Positions 37,096 through 50,300 of a DNA stretch of 64,000 bases are shown piece by piece; position 1 is the stretch's first letter, and every line of letters starts with the position of its first letter. The notes below the pieces were generated by a model, which worked only from the letters and a program-made list of their open reading frames with translations, was not told where the DNA came from and ran no database searches. The stretch is from Apostichopus japonicus (taxonomy: Eukaryota > Echinodermata > Holothuroidea > Aspidochirotida > Stichopodidae). The DNA is taken from the NCBI RefSeq assembly GCF_037975245.1, contig NC_092561.1, positions 6,002,001 to 6,066,000 of the forward strand. The letters are read 5' to 3'. The position numbers were made by a program, and so were the translations under genes.

Positions 37096-37372
37096 GGGTT
37101 AGTTTGGGGCAAATGTCCTTCATGGTTTGTAATTAAAAGGCAATTATCTGTATTTACGCAGGATTCACTTAAAGGCTAGCTTAACGTTGAAGGTTAGTTT
37201 GGGGCGAATGTCCTGCATGGATTGTCATAAAAAGTCCTTTATCTTTATTTACTCAGGGTTCACCAAAAGGCTAGCTTAACGTTGAAGGTTAGTTTGGGGC
37301 GAGTGTCCTGCATGGATTGTCATAAAAAGTTCATTATCTTTATTTACACAGAGTTCACCAAAAGGCTAGCTT
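37096..37372. repeat. Three tandem copies of a 95-bp promoter-proximal segment of B5
   Basis: Units start at about 37096, 37192 and 37287 (ggttagtttggggc...aggctagctta). On the minus strand each unit matches the single copy lying 100-200 bases upstream of B3 (around 5170-5260: gttttggtaaaccctgtg, aataaagct, ccatgcatgacat). The last two units are almost identical. Confidence 0.75.
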
Positions 37373-37561
37373 CAACATCCAAATTGAAATTAAAAATGCC
37401 CTAATTAATTTAACGAGTTACCACGTAATATACTTCCTAATATATAGATAGATAGAAAGATATATAGACAAAGAGAACGATATATAGATTCAACATCCAA
37501 AGTGAAATTAAAAATGCCCTAATGAGTTTAACGAGTTACAACGTTATATACTTCCTAATAT

Positions 37562-37622
<61 letters not shown>

Positions 37623-37660
37623 TAGATAGATAGACAGACAGATAGATAGATAGATAGATA
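37371..37660. repeat. Duplicated 115-bp block and GACA/GATA microsatellite
   Basis: The block attaaaaatgccctaat...cttcctaatatatagatag occurs at about 37371 and again at about 37489. It is followed by (gaca)n and (gata)n at 37560-37660. Confidence 0.85.
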
Positions 37661-39064
37661 AAATACTTTTCAGATTAAATTTCTTCTCATGCGATTTTGG
37701 ATTTTCTTTTGTTTTGGCTATAAACTGACTGACGGTTTTGGTACTTGCGAATAAACTATATTCTAATTGCTTATTCATGGTTATTTGCACTTAATAGTTC
37801 ACTGCTGGTTGACTTAATTAGCAGAACCAGCATAATTATGTTTTTTCCCCTTTGTAGCAATAAAAGATTCAAACCTTCTTTAAAGAAGTACCAATTGGTA
37901 CGACTCTCTACGCGGAAGTTCAAATGAATTACTAATGGAGCTAGTTTGTTGGGCTAATCAAAATGCAATGTACTCATAACATTTTCAAGCGCGACTGTAA
38001 AAAATAACCTTTCCATTTACAGTATCTTTCAAATCAAGTCTATATAATTAATTCAATTTTCTTGTGCGATACTTGATAATATTTCAACTGTCCTGTGCAA
38101 TTCAATAGTTTCCTATAGGCTCACTCTGAGCCTGAAGAAAAATTCATGAACCAACGTACGTAGATTTTGGTAATTATTTGAAAACAACAGTCGGTCTATG
38201 TTTACACCGTTATCTATTGTAATAGTGCGATATGTTTATCCTTATCATTACATATTCATATTATTTTCTTAGATCATATAGGCCTACCTCGGTATACCTT
38301 TCCTATATGTGGTGTGAATGGATTTAGTTGTTATTATTATAAAGCCATTGTACATTCCCTACCAACAACAAAAAGATAGAATTTTAGCTGAATAAGTCAT
38401 TACCATGATACTCACTATCATGTTCAGAGATGAACAACTAACGGATCAAAGCCCCTGTGTGTTTGTATCGTGGGTTATATGGGTAAGAATTAGGTTTAGT
38501 GATCACCATATAGAATATTAACCCTGATCCATAACCAGGCACGAATCTAGGGTTGTGGTGTGTACGTTTCCGTGTTGTCCCCATTTTTTGGCATAAGTAA
38601 GGCTCTAAACGTTTTTTTCTGGGGAGGACCTCATAACCCTTCCCTTCGTGGAACTCGGATTCAACCTCACTCAGGGTCATGCCTTCCTTTTCTTAAAATC
38701 CTGAATCCGCCCATGCTAACCGTAAACACATATAATTACAATTTTAAAAATACTGAACAGGGTGTACTTTTCATGTGGAATTAACACTATTATATCATCC
38801 TCCCTTTCCCATCCATGCCCTTCACCTTTCTCCTACCTCTTCAATAACCTTCCCTTCCTCTCCCCTCTCCCCTATCCCCTCTCAATCCATACCCATTCCA
38901 TTGTCTGCTGGCTGAGTGGGCAAAACGGGTTCAATTGCCAACCGATGGCGCTATTCGTAAACGTTAAATCTGTTGTATCAAATGTTGTCTTCACGGCGAA
39001 ATTGTACGGAGGTGAATTTAAAGTTGACAACCCATGTGAAAAAGGGGTAAACTTCATTAGCGGG
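37661..39064. other. Intergenic and TNPO3 upstream region
   Basis: No exon recognised. No TATA box is evident near the TNPO3 start. A C/T-rich tract lies at 38790-38880. The frame of TNPO3 exon 1 is open upstream of 39065, but that part shows no transportin similarity. Confidence 0.4.
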
Positions 39065-41291
39065 ATGGACCCTCCACCGTCGATTGAAAATGTTATGCAA
39101 GCAACAAATGCCTTGTACCATGATCCAGATGTGTCACGGAAGGAGGCAGCGTCCAAATGGCTGCAAGAATTCCAGCAATCGGTTTGTATCGCTTCCAATC
39201 GAGCCCTCTATCCGCCCTTGTTTTCGAAGTATCCACACATGAAACATATGTTAGGCTAGCGTTAAAAAGTGTAGGTTTAACTGCAGTATGGTACTGGCCT
39301 AAACTAAAGCCTAAGCTTTGCCGTGGCCATGCAAGGGTTTACTCTAGGAGTAGGACTACTTTCAGTTGACACTGTCGACACAGCCCTACGACTCGGCAAA
39401 CAATATAACAGTGCAAATGGAAACGGAGGATATTAAACAGAAGAGAAGAGGTACAAACTACTGTAGTGTACTGTATTGGCCTAGGCCTATTTAGCACTGG
39501 TCATACATTTTTACGTAGGCCTAGGCTAGAGGCCTAATGTATGTAAAGCCAAAGGCTATACCTGACACTGAAGTATTGCAGTGGAATTGCCGTCAACTAT
39601 AAAGAGTTCAACCCCCTATCATTATATTGGAAACACAATATTTTTGTTTAAATTAGAGGCTAGACAAATCCAATGTCAATCTGCTGGTTGCCTCCTAATT
39701 CCAACAGTCAGTTACCAGACCTAACGTTTGAAAAGCCTACCAGCTTAGCAACACTCTCATTGGGAGAATACTGTGTAACATGACAATGTGTATAAATTAG
39801 AAATGATTGCTGATTGTAGCTTTTTTAGCCAAAACTTTCTTCGCTCATTTCTTGATTATATATATTTAACAATCCAAAACTTGTAATGTTTGTTTTGGTT
39901 GATTGATTCAGGTGTACGCATGGCAGATCTCGGATCAGCTGCTTCAAATGAAACAAAACCTGGAATCTTGTTACATTGCAGCCCAGACCATGAGGACTAA
40001 GGTAAGTACAAAATTACGTTTAGGAATTTTAAAAAAATCCTTGACAAATCTTGTTGCTCATTGTTTCCTAGAAATGTTGTGATTTGCAGTGCATTGAAGT
40101 TTTCCCAACTCTTGAAAGGCATTGAAAACTCGCCCCAAACCGTGCGCGGCCATCTGTTAAAGTTAACTTTCTGTTGCTTGCAAGTGACATTTTGTTCGTG
40201 TCGCTACAAAATGCAGACAGTAATGAAACGTGATATCTTAATTGTTATCTTTACCTGCCCCTGAGATGTCCATCGCTGTATCCTTTGTATACTGTGCTGT
40301 GGGTATTGACCGCAGCTGTATGTACTGACTGTACACTAGTGTCTAATTACCGACCGTAGCAAGCTGTGTATGTATTTTCTGGGATCGGTGGTGGTGTTCA
40401 CCACTTCTATTACACCTCATTCGAAACTAGGTCAAGTTACCGGCATTAGACGTTTCCAAGGATACCAATTATTGGTATATTAAACAGTTTTTTATTACAA
40501 CCTTTGAGGAAAATTTCCTCACTGGGACATTCAGCCATCTTGTGTGTTCCTTAGCAATGTAGCAAAGCAATGTCTGAGAACAATTTGGAGAGTAAAGACC
40601 TCTAGGAAAGTACTTTTTGAAAACTTCTAGCAATTATTAGCGTGCTATAATTTGGGGCCTATACTGACTACCTTTAAAGTGAGTATTCCAGAGGTTTAGC
40701 TTCGAAACAGCCGAACATCTATAGCAACCAGTGCTTACACTCAGTTTTTTTTTATCTTGGACTGTAACATTTCTAAAAAATTTGTCGAGAGCCACCCTTT
40801 AACTTTCAACTTAGACAGTCATGACAATGACCATTTTTCTTATTTTCCCTCCCCCCCCCCCCCCCCGTTCAGATCCAGTACAGCTTCCACGAACTCCCGG
40901 CAGACTCCCACTCATCTCTCCGTGACTCGATCATCAGTCACATCGAAACCATGACGGATCCACAGTTTCAGATCACAAACACTCAACTCTGCCTCGCTCT
41001 AGCAGATCTAGCACTTCAAATGGTCACCTGGAAAAAGTCAGCAGAGTTCATCATCCAAAAGTGAGTACTTTTCTTGGCCTTAAACATTCTTTCCTTTTTG
41101 TTTTCCCTGTTACTCTGTCTAACAGTCAGTGTTACTATGTAGGGTTGCATTGAATTTCAAATCTGGCTGAATTCAAGAGTTACAGTAAAAGCTTTCAGTT
41201 TTATGCATGTGTGTTCATATACTTTTGATTTCTAGTAGGATGAAAACATTGACCTACAGATGTTCCCAATGTTTTTTTTTGTTTTTTTTTC

Positions 41292-41325
<34 letters not shown>

Positions 41326-44300
41326 TTTATATAATTCTAGAGGGTTTTTTTATTTATTTATTTTATATTTTTTATATATATTTTTTTTAAATATAATTGT
41401 AGATTCAGTAACAATGCAGCCAGTATACCATCTCTCCTGGAACATTGACCTACAGATGTTCCCAATGTTTTTTTTTTAGTTATATTTATTATTTTTTTAT
41501 TATGGTATAATTTTAGATTCAGTAACAATGCAGCCAGTATACCAGCTCTCCTGGAAATCCTCACCGTTCTTCCGGAAGAGGTCCACAGCAAGCATCTCAG
41601 ACTGGGTATGAACAGGAGAGAAGAATTCACACAGGAACTCCGCACTGCAGGGTCCACCATTATAGCTCTCTTGGTATTTTATTCGTTTATTTTGCATGTA
41701 TCCATCGTTTTCATCCAGATAGTTATTAATGCAAAACTCAGAGGAATTGTTAGAAATGAGGCCAAGGGTTGTTTCAGTTCAAAAACAGAACCAAATCACA
41801 AATCTTTGGGATAGACAATGCCGACAAGGCTTCCATATATTTCGGAGTGTCCTAGTTGTTGGGAGCAGTGATATCTCAAAATGGGGGTAATTTCTGATAC
41901 CGGTACAAGCAGACAACATAAATGGTATTCGCTCATGGCGTGTACCCTGTGATAGGTGTGGTACAAGTCACTTTTCTAAACATTAATTGGGCTACAGCAT
42001 CACTGACAGTCTAGATTTTTAATTTTTAACGATGAGAGAATCTACAATACAGGACCGAAGACAAAACCTCAAATTTGAAGTTACAGACAAAGTGAAATGC
42101 ATCCAGACCAGCTGAAATTATTGCCAGCCACAAAATTTTCATAATAATTGTAGGATGATTGATGCAGAATGGAACACGAAACTAATATTGATATGAAGAG
42201 CATGCAAACGAGATTATAAAATATATTTATGGTTATTAGTTTCAGTGAGAATATGCTGGTGGCAGCAGGATATTTCTTTCTTTCTCTTGAGGGGGAGGGG
42301 AGGGGGTGTAGTGGTAATATGAGGTGGCTCATATTTTTTTTGTGGAAAATTCACAGATTAATAAAGATGATCTTTGACCTGACATCATACTTTGATCTGT
42401 CATTCTATGTGATACATTTTTTTACCAGAGGCTTCACTAACCCCTTCACCTTGTTAAGGTTTAATATTTTGATCCTTTTTTCCTCCCCTGCTGCGGCAGA
42501 CGGCTTGCACAGATAACTACGGCAACGACGAGAGATTAATTGGAAAGGTCTTCAAGTGCCTAGGCAGCTGGTTCTCTCTGGGGATAATGCCGAGTGATCC
42601 CATCGCACAGAGCAAACTAATACCACTGTTATTTCAGTGTCTGGTAAGCAGTTTTTTTTTTATCATATTATATCTTCAAATGCCTAGGCAGTTGGTTCTA
42701 CCTTCGGCATCATGCCAAGTGAGCCCATCTCACAGAGCAAACTTATACCTAGCGCTGTTATTTCAGTGTCTGGTAAGCAGTTTTGTTTTTATGATTATTA
42801 TTATTATTTATGGTCACAAAAGGGTTGTTCCACATTTTAGCATTTTGCATAACAAGAGCTCTGGTGGACCCAGTATCTGATTGAAATAGGCGAATTTTGA
42901 TATGTGTCATGTAAGTATCATGGATTGATACTTTGCTCGTTTCTAACTGGCCCGTCATATCAACATGACTTTATTGTTAATAATTGAACGATGCAAGGTT
43001 AATATTCATCAGTTTTGTTGCAAGTTCGGTGTCCGCAGTCGAGATTGTGTACGTTACCACAACATCGTGAGAATTACTCTAATGGTCATCGAGGGATGTG
43101 CTCAGGAATATTTGAGTGCCGGGCAGATTGTGCGGTAGTGTGATCCACACCCTGGGAGAGGGATCTCATGGGTGGGGTACCCCTTCCCCACTGGACAAAT
43201 TTTGAACATGAAGTATACTTAGGTGGTGCTATTTTTCCTATTCTGTGCCATATGTTCTCCCAAATTTTGGTTATGGTAAAATTTGTTAAATTGTCATTAA
43301 AAAAGTGCCGGGCGGAAATGTTTAAAATACTGTTTGTGCTGGGCGGCATTCAGAACTGCTGGGCACAGCCGCCTGGTGCCGCCCAATGTGCGCACATCAC
43401 TGGTCATGAAAGTCCAAAAAGACTTGTAGAATCCTGACTAAGCGCAAGAAGGGCAACGTTCTGATAGGAGAATTATCAGTAATGTTAATAAGTATGATAT
43501 CAGTCTAACTAAGTTGCAAGACGAAATTTAAAAGGTTGAACAGATGATGTTTCCCCAGGTGAAATTCTGAAATTATTCACACTTTATTATAGAGGGGGCA
43601 ATTCCGCAATGGTAGCCATAAAATTTCTCTTCAGTTATTTTTCCAGATCCGTTTTTACCCTAATCTGCAAGACCGTTTCAGATATTGCTACCTCACCTGT
43701 ATCCTGTTTTCTCTTCCTGCCATGAACATGTTTCAGTTTGAAGAACCGGTTTCATTATTTACTGGTCGTTTGATGCACAAACTTTCGTCTAGTGATTGCA
43801 ATCGTTAAATCCCCTCTCTCTTTTCTGTTTCTAGAGTAAACACGATGCACCATCTATGCTACACGAAGCAGCTTCCGATTGCCTATGCGCTGCCCTCTAT
43901 GGAATGGAGGTATGGTTTCTACACTCGCAAGTCATCAACACCCCTCATCAAAACTTTGCCCCTTATAAGAAGCTATGGAATTCTCAAAGCAGATGCTTTA
44001 CTCGACAGTTAAAATTTTCTCTCGCCAAAAATCAAATTTGCTTCCAGAGAAAGCGTTTTGGTAGATAGTTGTGACAATGTGCATTGATTGTTCATTCAAA
44101 TTGCCTCCAGTGGCAGCACAAATGCCCCACAGGTGAATCATTTCTGTAAAAATTATTAGAGACAATACTTATGCCAACCCACCCCCCACCCTCCCTATAC
44201 CCCACTCTTTCACATTGCTTTACTATGTGGAATGTTTCCTTATTCAATTTTCTGTTTAGTGGAATACTTAGAGAAGCATTTTCTCCTTTGTTACTAGAAG

Positions 44301-47300
44301 TCTTTGTGAACAACTCAAACACCTCTCTTACATAAGTCATTTTGAGTGTAATGTGTGATTAACTATGTGGTTAGCCATGGTGTAACCTTCTAGGGTGTTG
44401 TTTGAGCATTGTGGTTAGCCATGGTGGAACCATGTTAGGGTGCTGTTTGAGCATTGTGGTTAGCCATGGTGTAATTATGTTAGGGTGCTGTTTGAGCATT
44501 GTGGTTAGCCATGGTGTAACCATGTTGGGGTGCTGTTTGAGCATTGTGCTTAGCCATGGTGTAACCATCTTAGAGTGCTGTTTGAGCATTGTGCTTAGCC
44601 ATGGTGTAACCATCTTAGGGTGCTGTTTGAGCATTGTGGTGAGCCATGGTGTAACCATGTTAGGGTGCTGTTTGAGCATTGTGGTTAGCCATGGTGTAAC
44701 CATGTTAGGGTGCTGTTTGAGCATTGTGGTAAGCCATGGTGTAACCATGTTGGGGTGCTGTTTGAGCATTGTGGTTAGCCATGGTGTAACCATGTTAGGG
44801 TGCTGTATGAGCATTGTGATTAGCCATGGTGTAACCATGTTAGGGTGCTATTTGAGCATTGTGGTTAGCCATGGTGTAACCATGTTAGGGTGCTGTTTGA
44901 GCATTGTGGTTAGCCATGGTGTAACCATGTTAGGGTGCTGTATGAGCATTGTGGTTAGACATGGTGTAATCATGTTAGGGTGCTGTTTGAGCATTGTGGT
45001 TAGCCATGGTGTAACCATGTTAGGGTGCTGTATGAGCATTGTGGTTAGACATGGTGTAACCATGTTAGGGTGCTGTATGAGCATTGTGGTTAGACATGGT
45101 GTAACCATGTTAGGGTGCTGTATGAGCATTGTGGTTAGCCATGGTGTAACCATGTTAGGGTGCTGTTTGAGCATTCTCTGATTTCTCTTGCAGGACGTCG
45201 AAGATCACATGTCACTGGCTACAACGTTATTTCATGGAATAATGGAGCTGCCACAGGCGTATCACATGACAGTCGCTGAGGATGATGTGGACAAGTAAGT
45301 TTTCATTTTCGACTGTTTTTGGGGGGTCATTTTAAGGACATTTTCTGACCTTTCCAAATATCGGACAATCTTGTACGTTTGCATCGGTTATCTTTGCTTT
45401 ATCCCTTATTGTTTAACCGATTGGTAAGTTTCTTTCAAAGCAGTTTAGTGACCAGAACATATGAGAGATTCCCCAAGGCCTGTGGAGGAATAACTGTTGT
45501 AAATCACCCCAAATGGTGCGTACAAACAACTATGCTAGAATAAGAATACCAGAATGGACTCACACCACATGGTGCAACAAGTACCAGAATGGACTCACTC
45601 CACATGGAGCAACGAGTATCAGAATGGACTCACCACATGGTGCAACGAGTATCAGAATGGACTCACACCACATGGTACATTTGCAATTTTACATTGCGCT
45701 CTTATCATGATAACATGATCATTGCGCCTGAATCAACTTGGGCCCATGTATGGTCATGTAACAATGCCATGCCGTACTATTATTGGAGTTATATATTTTC
45801 TTTATTTTTTATATAATATTTTCAAATCCTGATCATTCTGACTGTATATGTCTTCCTTTTCAAGGTGTGTAAACTACTGTCGAATATTCACAGAATTAGC
45901 TGAGGCCTGTCTGGAGGCCATGGTCAGTACGCCTGGAGAGGTAAGCGACTCATCTCAAAGACTTTTATATAACAATAGATCGAAGCCAAAAAGCCATCCA
46001 CGCTCTCCTTTGGGTCGCAAGCCATCATTTGTCAAAACGGCATTATTCAAAATGTCAAAGCTTGAAGTTTGTAGAAAAATTCGGGACAGAACTTGCTTTG
46101 CCCTTTCGATACGGCTGGTGCAATCTCAAACCTATCAGTTTATTCTCTCATGTGTCAAACCTTTGAAGTTTAAAGTTAATATGTTTTCAGTGGATAATGT
46201 GTATTGATGTCATGATATGTGGTTAACTGTCTGCTATCTTATAAACAGTGTACATGTATATGCAATAGTTGCAGGGTGATGTAAATACCATGCCATCTTA
46301 GGCTCAAAACTGATCGCCAAATTTGTGCAAATCATGTTAGTATATAAAGTCTGAATGTCTCTCTATTCCATGACGTTCTCAAATCTTTTTGCCATCTTTG
46401 TACCCTGTATGGACAGTTAGGAACTGTTCATGGACCCCAGAGATGGAGTATTGCTTGTGACTTCAGCCCCCCTCCCAAACTGTTGAGGCTGGTGTCAGCC
46501 TAAATGTCCAAGATGTAACTTTTAGACTTGTTCGGACTGCCTTAATGGCGAACATCGGTCTTAACAAATGTTGATGTGCCCCTTTTGCTGTCACATACTC
46601 CTTTCCTTTGTCACTAACTCCCTTTGCCCTCAAGGAACCCCACAAATTTTCATGAAGCCCCTTAGGGGTCTCCACGGATACCCAGTTTGAGACAGATGCC
46701 CATTCGATAAGGATGTTTCCTTTTCAATAATTTTTGTTTTGTGTGTGTTCTTCTCACAGAATTTAGGAGATCTACGTATTTTGGACGCACTGGTCGCCTG
46801 CATAAGCGGTCCGTACAGGGAGCTAGCCGACATCACTTTTAACTTTTGGTATCGGCTGTCGGAGGTCATCTATAAGAAGGACGTTAGAATCATCAACGAA
46901 CACTTCAGGCCGTACGTCCAAAGACTGGTGCAAGCGCTGTGTGTTCACTGCCAAATGGAATCAGATCATGTGAGTCACTTTTGCGATCTGAAACGTGAAG
47001 ACGGTTTCATATATTTGGGGGTTTTCCTTTGCAAAGAACAAAATTGGGTCCCTGTTTTCATTTGTGGACATTACCAAGCATGATAAGAGGGGTGGGGTGG
47101 GGATCAGGCAAGGCTACAGCCCTGGGACACCTGGGTATATCAGGCAGCCCAGAAAATATTGGGGGGGGGGGGAAATATGGGATAATGAACAGTTCATTCT
47201 CATTTTCATTATATACTTCTAAAGTAAAGTGAAAACTGAAAACAAAATGGGACCCAGTGACATAATTGTCCCTGGGTCTCTCAATGCCTAAGGTCATTAC

Positions 47301-50300
47301 TATCGTGCTTGTGTTTTTTTAAGGGTTGGTACTTGTGCAATACAGTAAATCCTAAATTAAGAAGGAGCTGGAACCTCTCTGGATATGAAATACTCCAGAT
47401 AAATGTATTGGTAGTTTGCAATCATAATCCCTCCCTCCCTAAAAGGTGGCGTAGGGAACTTCAGATCTTTTCTTTTCTTCGACTGCAGATAAAGGCCCCC
47501 TTACCCCTTCTCCTCCCACTTGAACATGCCATCTTTTAAAGAATGAAGTGCCTTACAATAAAAGTACATGTTTACCTAAAAAATTGGGAAAGTGAAACAG
47601 CAAATCCTGTTTACACAGCTTGAAAAGGATCCCTCCCATTAATTTGTACCCCCATTTCCACAAAATTTGGACAGAGAAATTCATTTCATATTCTATGTTT
47701 GCCTGCTTAATTATATTTTGTTTCTTCAATTCTTCTTTCTCTATTTCTTACGAATGACACACAGGAAGGTATCCCGGATGCCTCTGATGACTTTGGTGAC
47801 TTCAGAGCAAGAGTGACCGAACTGATCAAGGATGTGGTCTTTATCGTGGGTTCTACTTCAAGTTTTAGCCAGGTGAGTTTTCCCTGCCATCAATAATTTG
47901 TCATGTTTGAATTCTTTGGCAACATTCGAATTAATGTCAAAGAGTCGAACCCTGAATTCTGACTTAAACGATAATAAAAAAAATTAAAAATTTATGACAG
48001 TCAGTTATTATATATTTTCATCTTTCTTATTTTTCTATAGATCTTTCAGAATATTACAAATCAACAGACCCCAGCCTGGGAGGTGACGGAGGCTTCATTA
48101 TTCATAATGGCAGCGGTCTCTAGGAATGTTCTGCCGTAAGAAAGATAATCTCTGTTTTGTTCCATTCCAGTTTGTTTGCTCACTTTTCTTTCTTTCTCTC
48201 TTGCTTGGAAGGTGGAGGAGGGGAGGGGAGATTGGGTAATTTATCATTTCTTTAATATGTTGAAATATTTTATCAAGTTGTCCAAAATGTCATTAAACCA
48301 GTATGAAATCCATGAAGTTGTTTTCTATGACGTATTCGGACTCTATATAACTTCAAAACTGTATATACGTGAGAAATCTTCCAAGTATTTCAGTACGGAA
48401 AGACACATTTTCGGTAGAGAGTGGGCTCAAAATCAGGGGGTAAAAACAAAGTTCCTGGTTTATGAGTAGATTTAGTGTTGAGCAAAATGGCTAAAAAGAA
48501 GTAAAGAGGGACGTATTCAAGCATGTCAACGTTCTCACGCATACTTCTCTGAAAATAATTGTCTGTACAGTCGAAGGAGCACTAAATCCAAAGCAAATGT
48601 GGAAAGTGATGAGCTTTAAATGAGTACACAGCTTTAAATATGAGAACTCTTGTACTAGTTGGCACCTACAATAGATCTCGGAAATACTCCAAGCATGATT
48701 AAAAATCTGTTGGTGAAGGAGAACGGTCAAGCTTACCTATGGAAACACAGTCCCCATAGTTCATTCGAGCATTAATAATTTTTTACGTGATAGCATAAAG
48801 TACCCCAAGTACTGCCATTAGGAATCATTCTTGAGTGCACCTAATTAATTGACCAGCCACCAAATGATTATAAACACAAGTGCTATAATTGCCCGCACTT
48901 ATTTCCTGCGTGAAGACAAATTTGGCTTGACCACTGAAATAGTACACTGTCACTGTGTTTAATCATGAATTTGTGCAGCCAAGCATTCAGTATGGCTAGC
49001 ATATACACCAACTCGGGTAGATGTTTTGGGCCAAAAAATGGGGATGCGGTATTTTGTTATAGGCAGGGAAGATCGCATTGGAGCTGATTGAAATCGGCAC
49101 ATTACAATTCTTTTCATGCTCTTTTGCAGAGACGAAAATATCGTTGTTCCCATGGTGATGCAGGCTATCATCAACACGCCGGAAACGTCACACGTGGCCG
49201 TACGCTACACCAGTTTGCGCATGGTAGGAGAGCTGTCCGAATGGCTGCACAAGCACCCTGATTATATCGGTGAGGTTCAAAACCCTGACTGAATTTCATT
49301 CCATTATGCGACAATTGTAAGGTCCACGGCTGCAGTGTCATCACTCAGTGCATTTTTTGACAAGTTACTCCCTTCTCTGTTGCGAATACACACTGCCGCA
49401 AACGGGCAATGGACATCGCTAAGAGAAACCATCAAGCCTGTATTTTTCATCGATAAACCTCTAATCAGCCATATAAATTGGGTCTAAGTGTTTTTGTTTC
49501 TTGTGTTTTTTTTCCGAAAGATCCTGCGTTAAACCTTTTAACGGCTGGACTGAAACATCAGGATTTGGCATCAGTATCGGCTACTTCCATCCAGAAGATT
49601 TGTGAAGAATGCAGAGACCTCATGCATAATCATTTTGAGGGCCTCATGAATATTACAAGAGCCGTAGACGGATTCAAGTTATCTTCAGAGGCAGCCGTCG
49701 GCTTGGTGCAAGGTAAAGATGTGGGGCCTCCCATCCTCATCTCCCCTCCCCCACCACCACCCCACCCCTTTCTAAACATGTATTTACTTGTGGCCCTCTA
49801 ATAGCTCTGTATATGTCTCTCACTTCATTAATCATTTAGCTCATTTGGGGGGATTTTGTTTACCCAATTGGAAGGCCACTTCTGATGGGGAACCACGGAT
49901 TGCATGTGGGTGAAGAACCCACCTTATTTTAAGCTATACAGATCAAAAACCCACAAATATCAGTGTTTTGTTATGCATGGAGAGAGAAGTCGAGCTACAA
50001 TATGAAATCAGCTCCCATAAGCCAGGTCTTTAGTAGTACTTAGACAGCATTTGGAGCGATTGCTGTTTTTGTCTGTCTAAAACTAAAACTGCTCCTTCAA
50101 TGTCTTTTTGACATATATAGATGGGTGAACAGCCTATATGTCTGAAATTTTTTGAAATGATTAATCATACATTTATCATATCCTTTAATGAGGACATGTA
50201 ATAGATTTGTTTGTTTTTTTACCCCTTGTGTACTTGTTTCTTGTTTAGGTGCTGCTTTGGTTTTATCAAGGCTTCCAGCAGAGAAAATCCCAGAAGGGTT

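Noticed and set aside
38762..39064. N-terminal extension of TNPO3 exon 1
   Set aside because: The frame is open upstream, but the sequence has no similarity to transportin and known proteins start at the position of 39065.
44402..45181. 259-codon plus-strand and 155-codon minus-strand open frames
   Set aside because: They are pure readings of the 45-bp minisatellite in TNPO3 intron 6; flanking exons splice in frame without it.
46463..46675. Minus-strand 70-codon frame in TNPO3 intron 8
   Set aside because: Transposon-like intron sequence with no domain or splice support.
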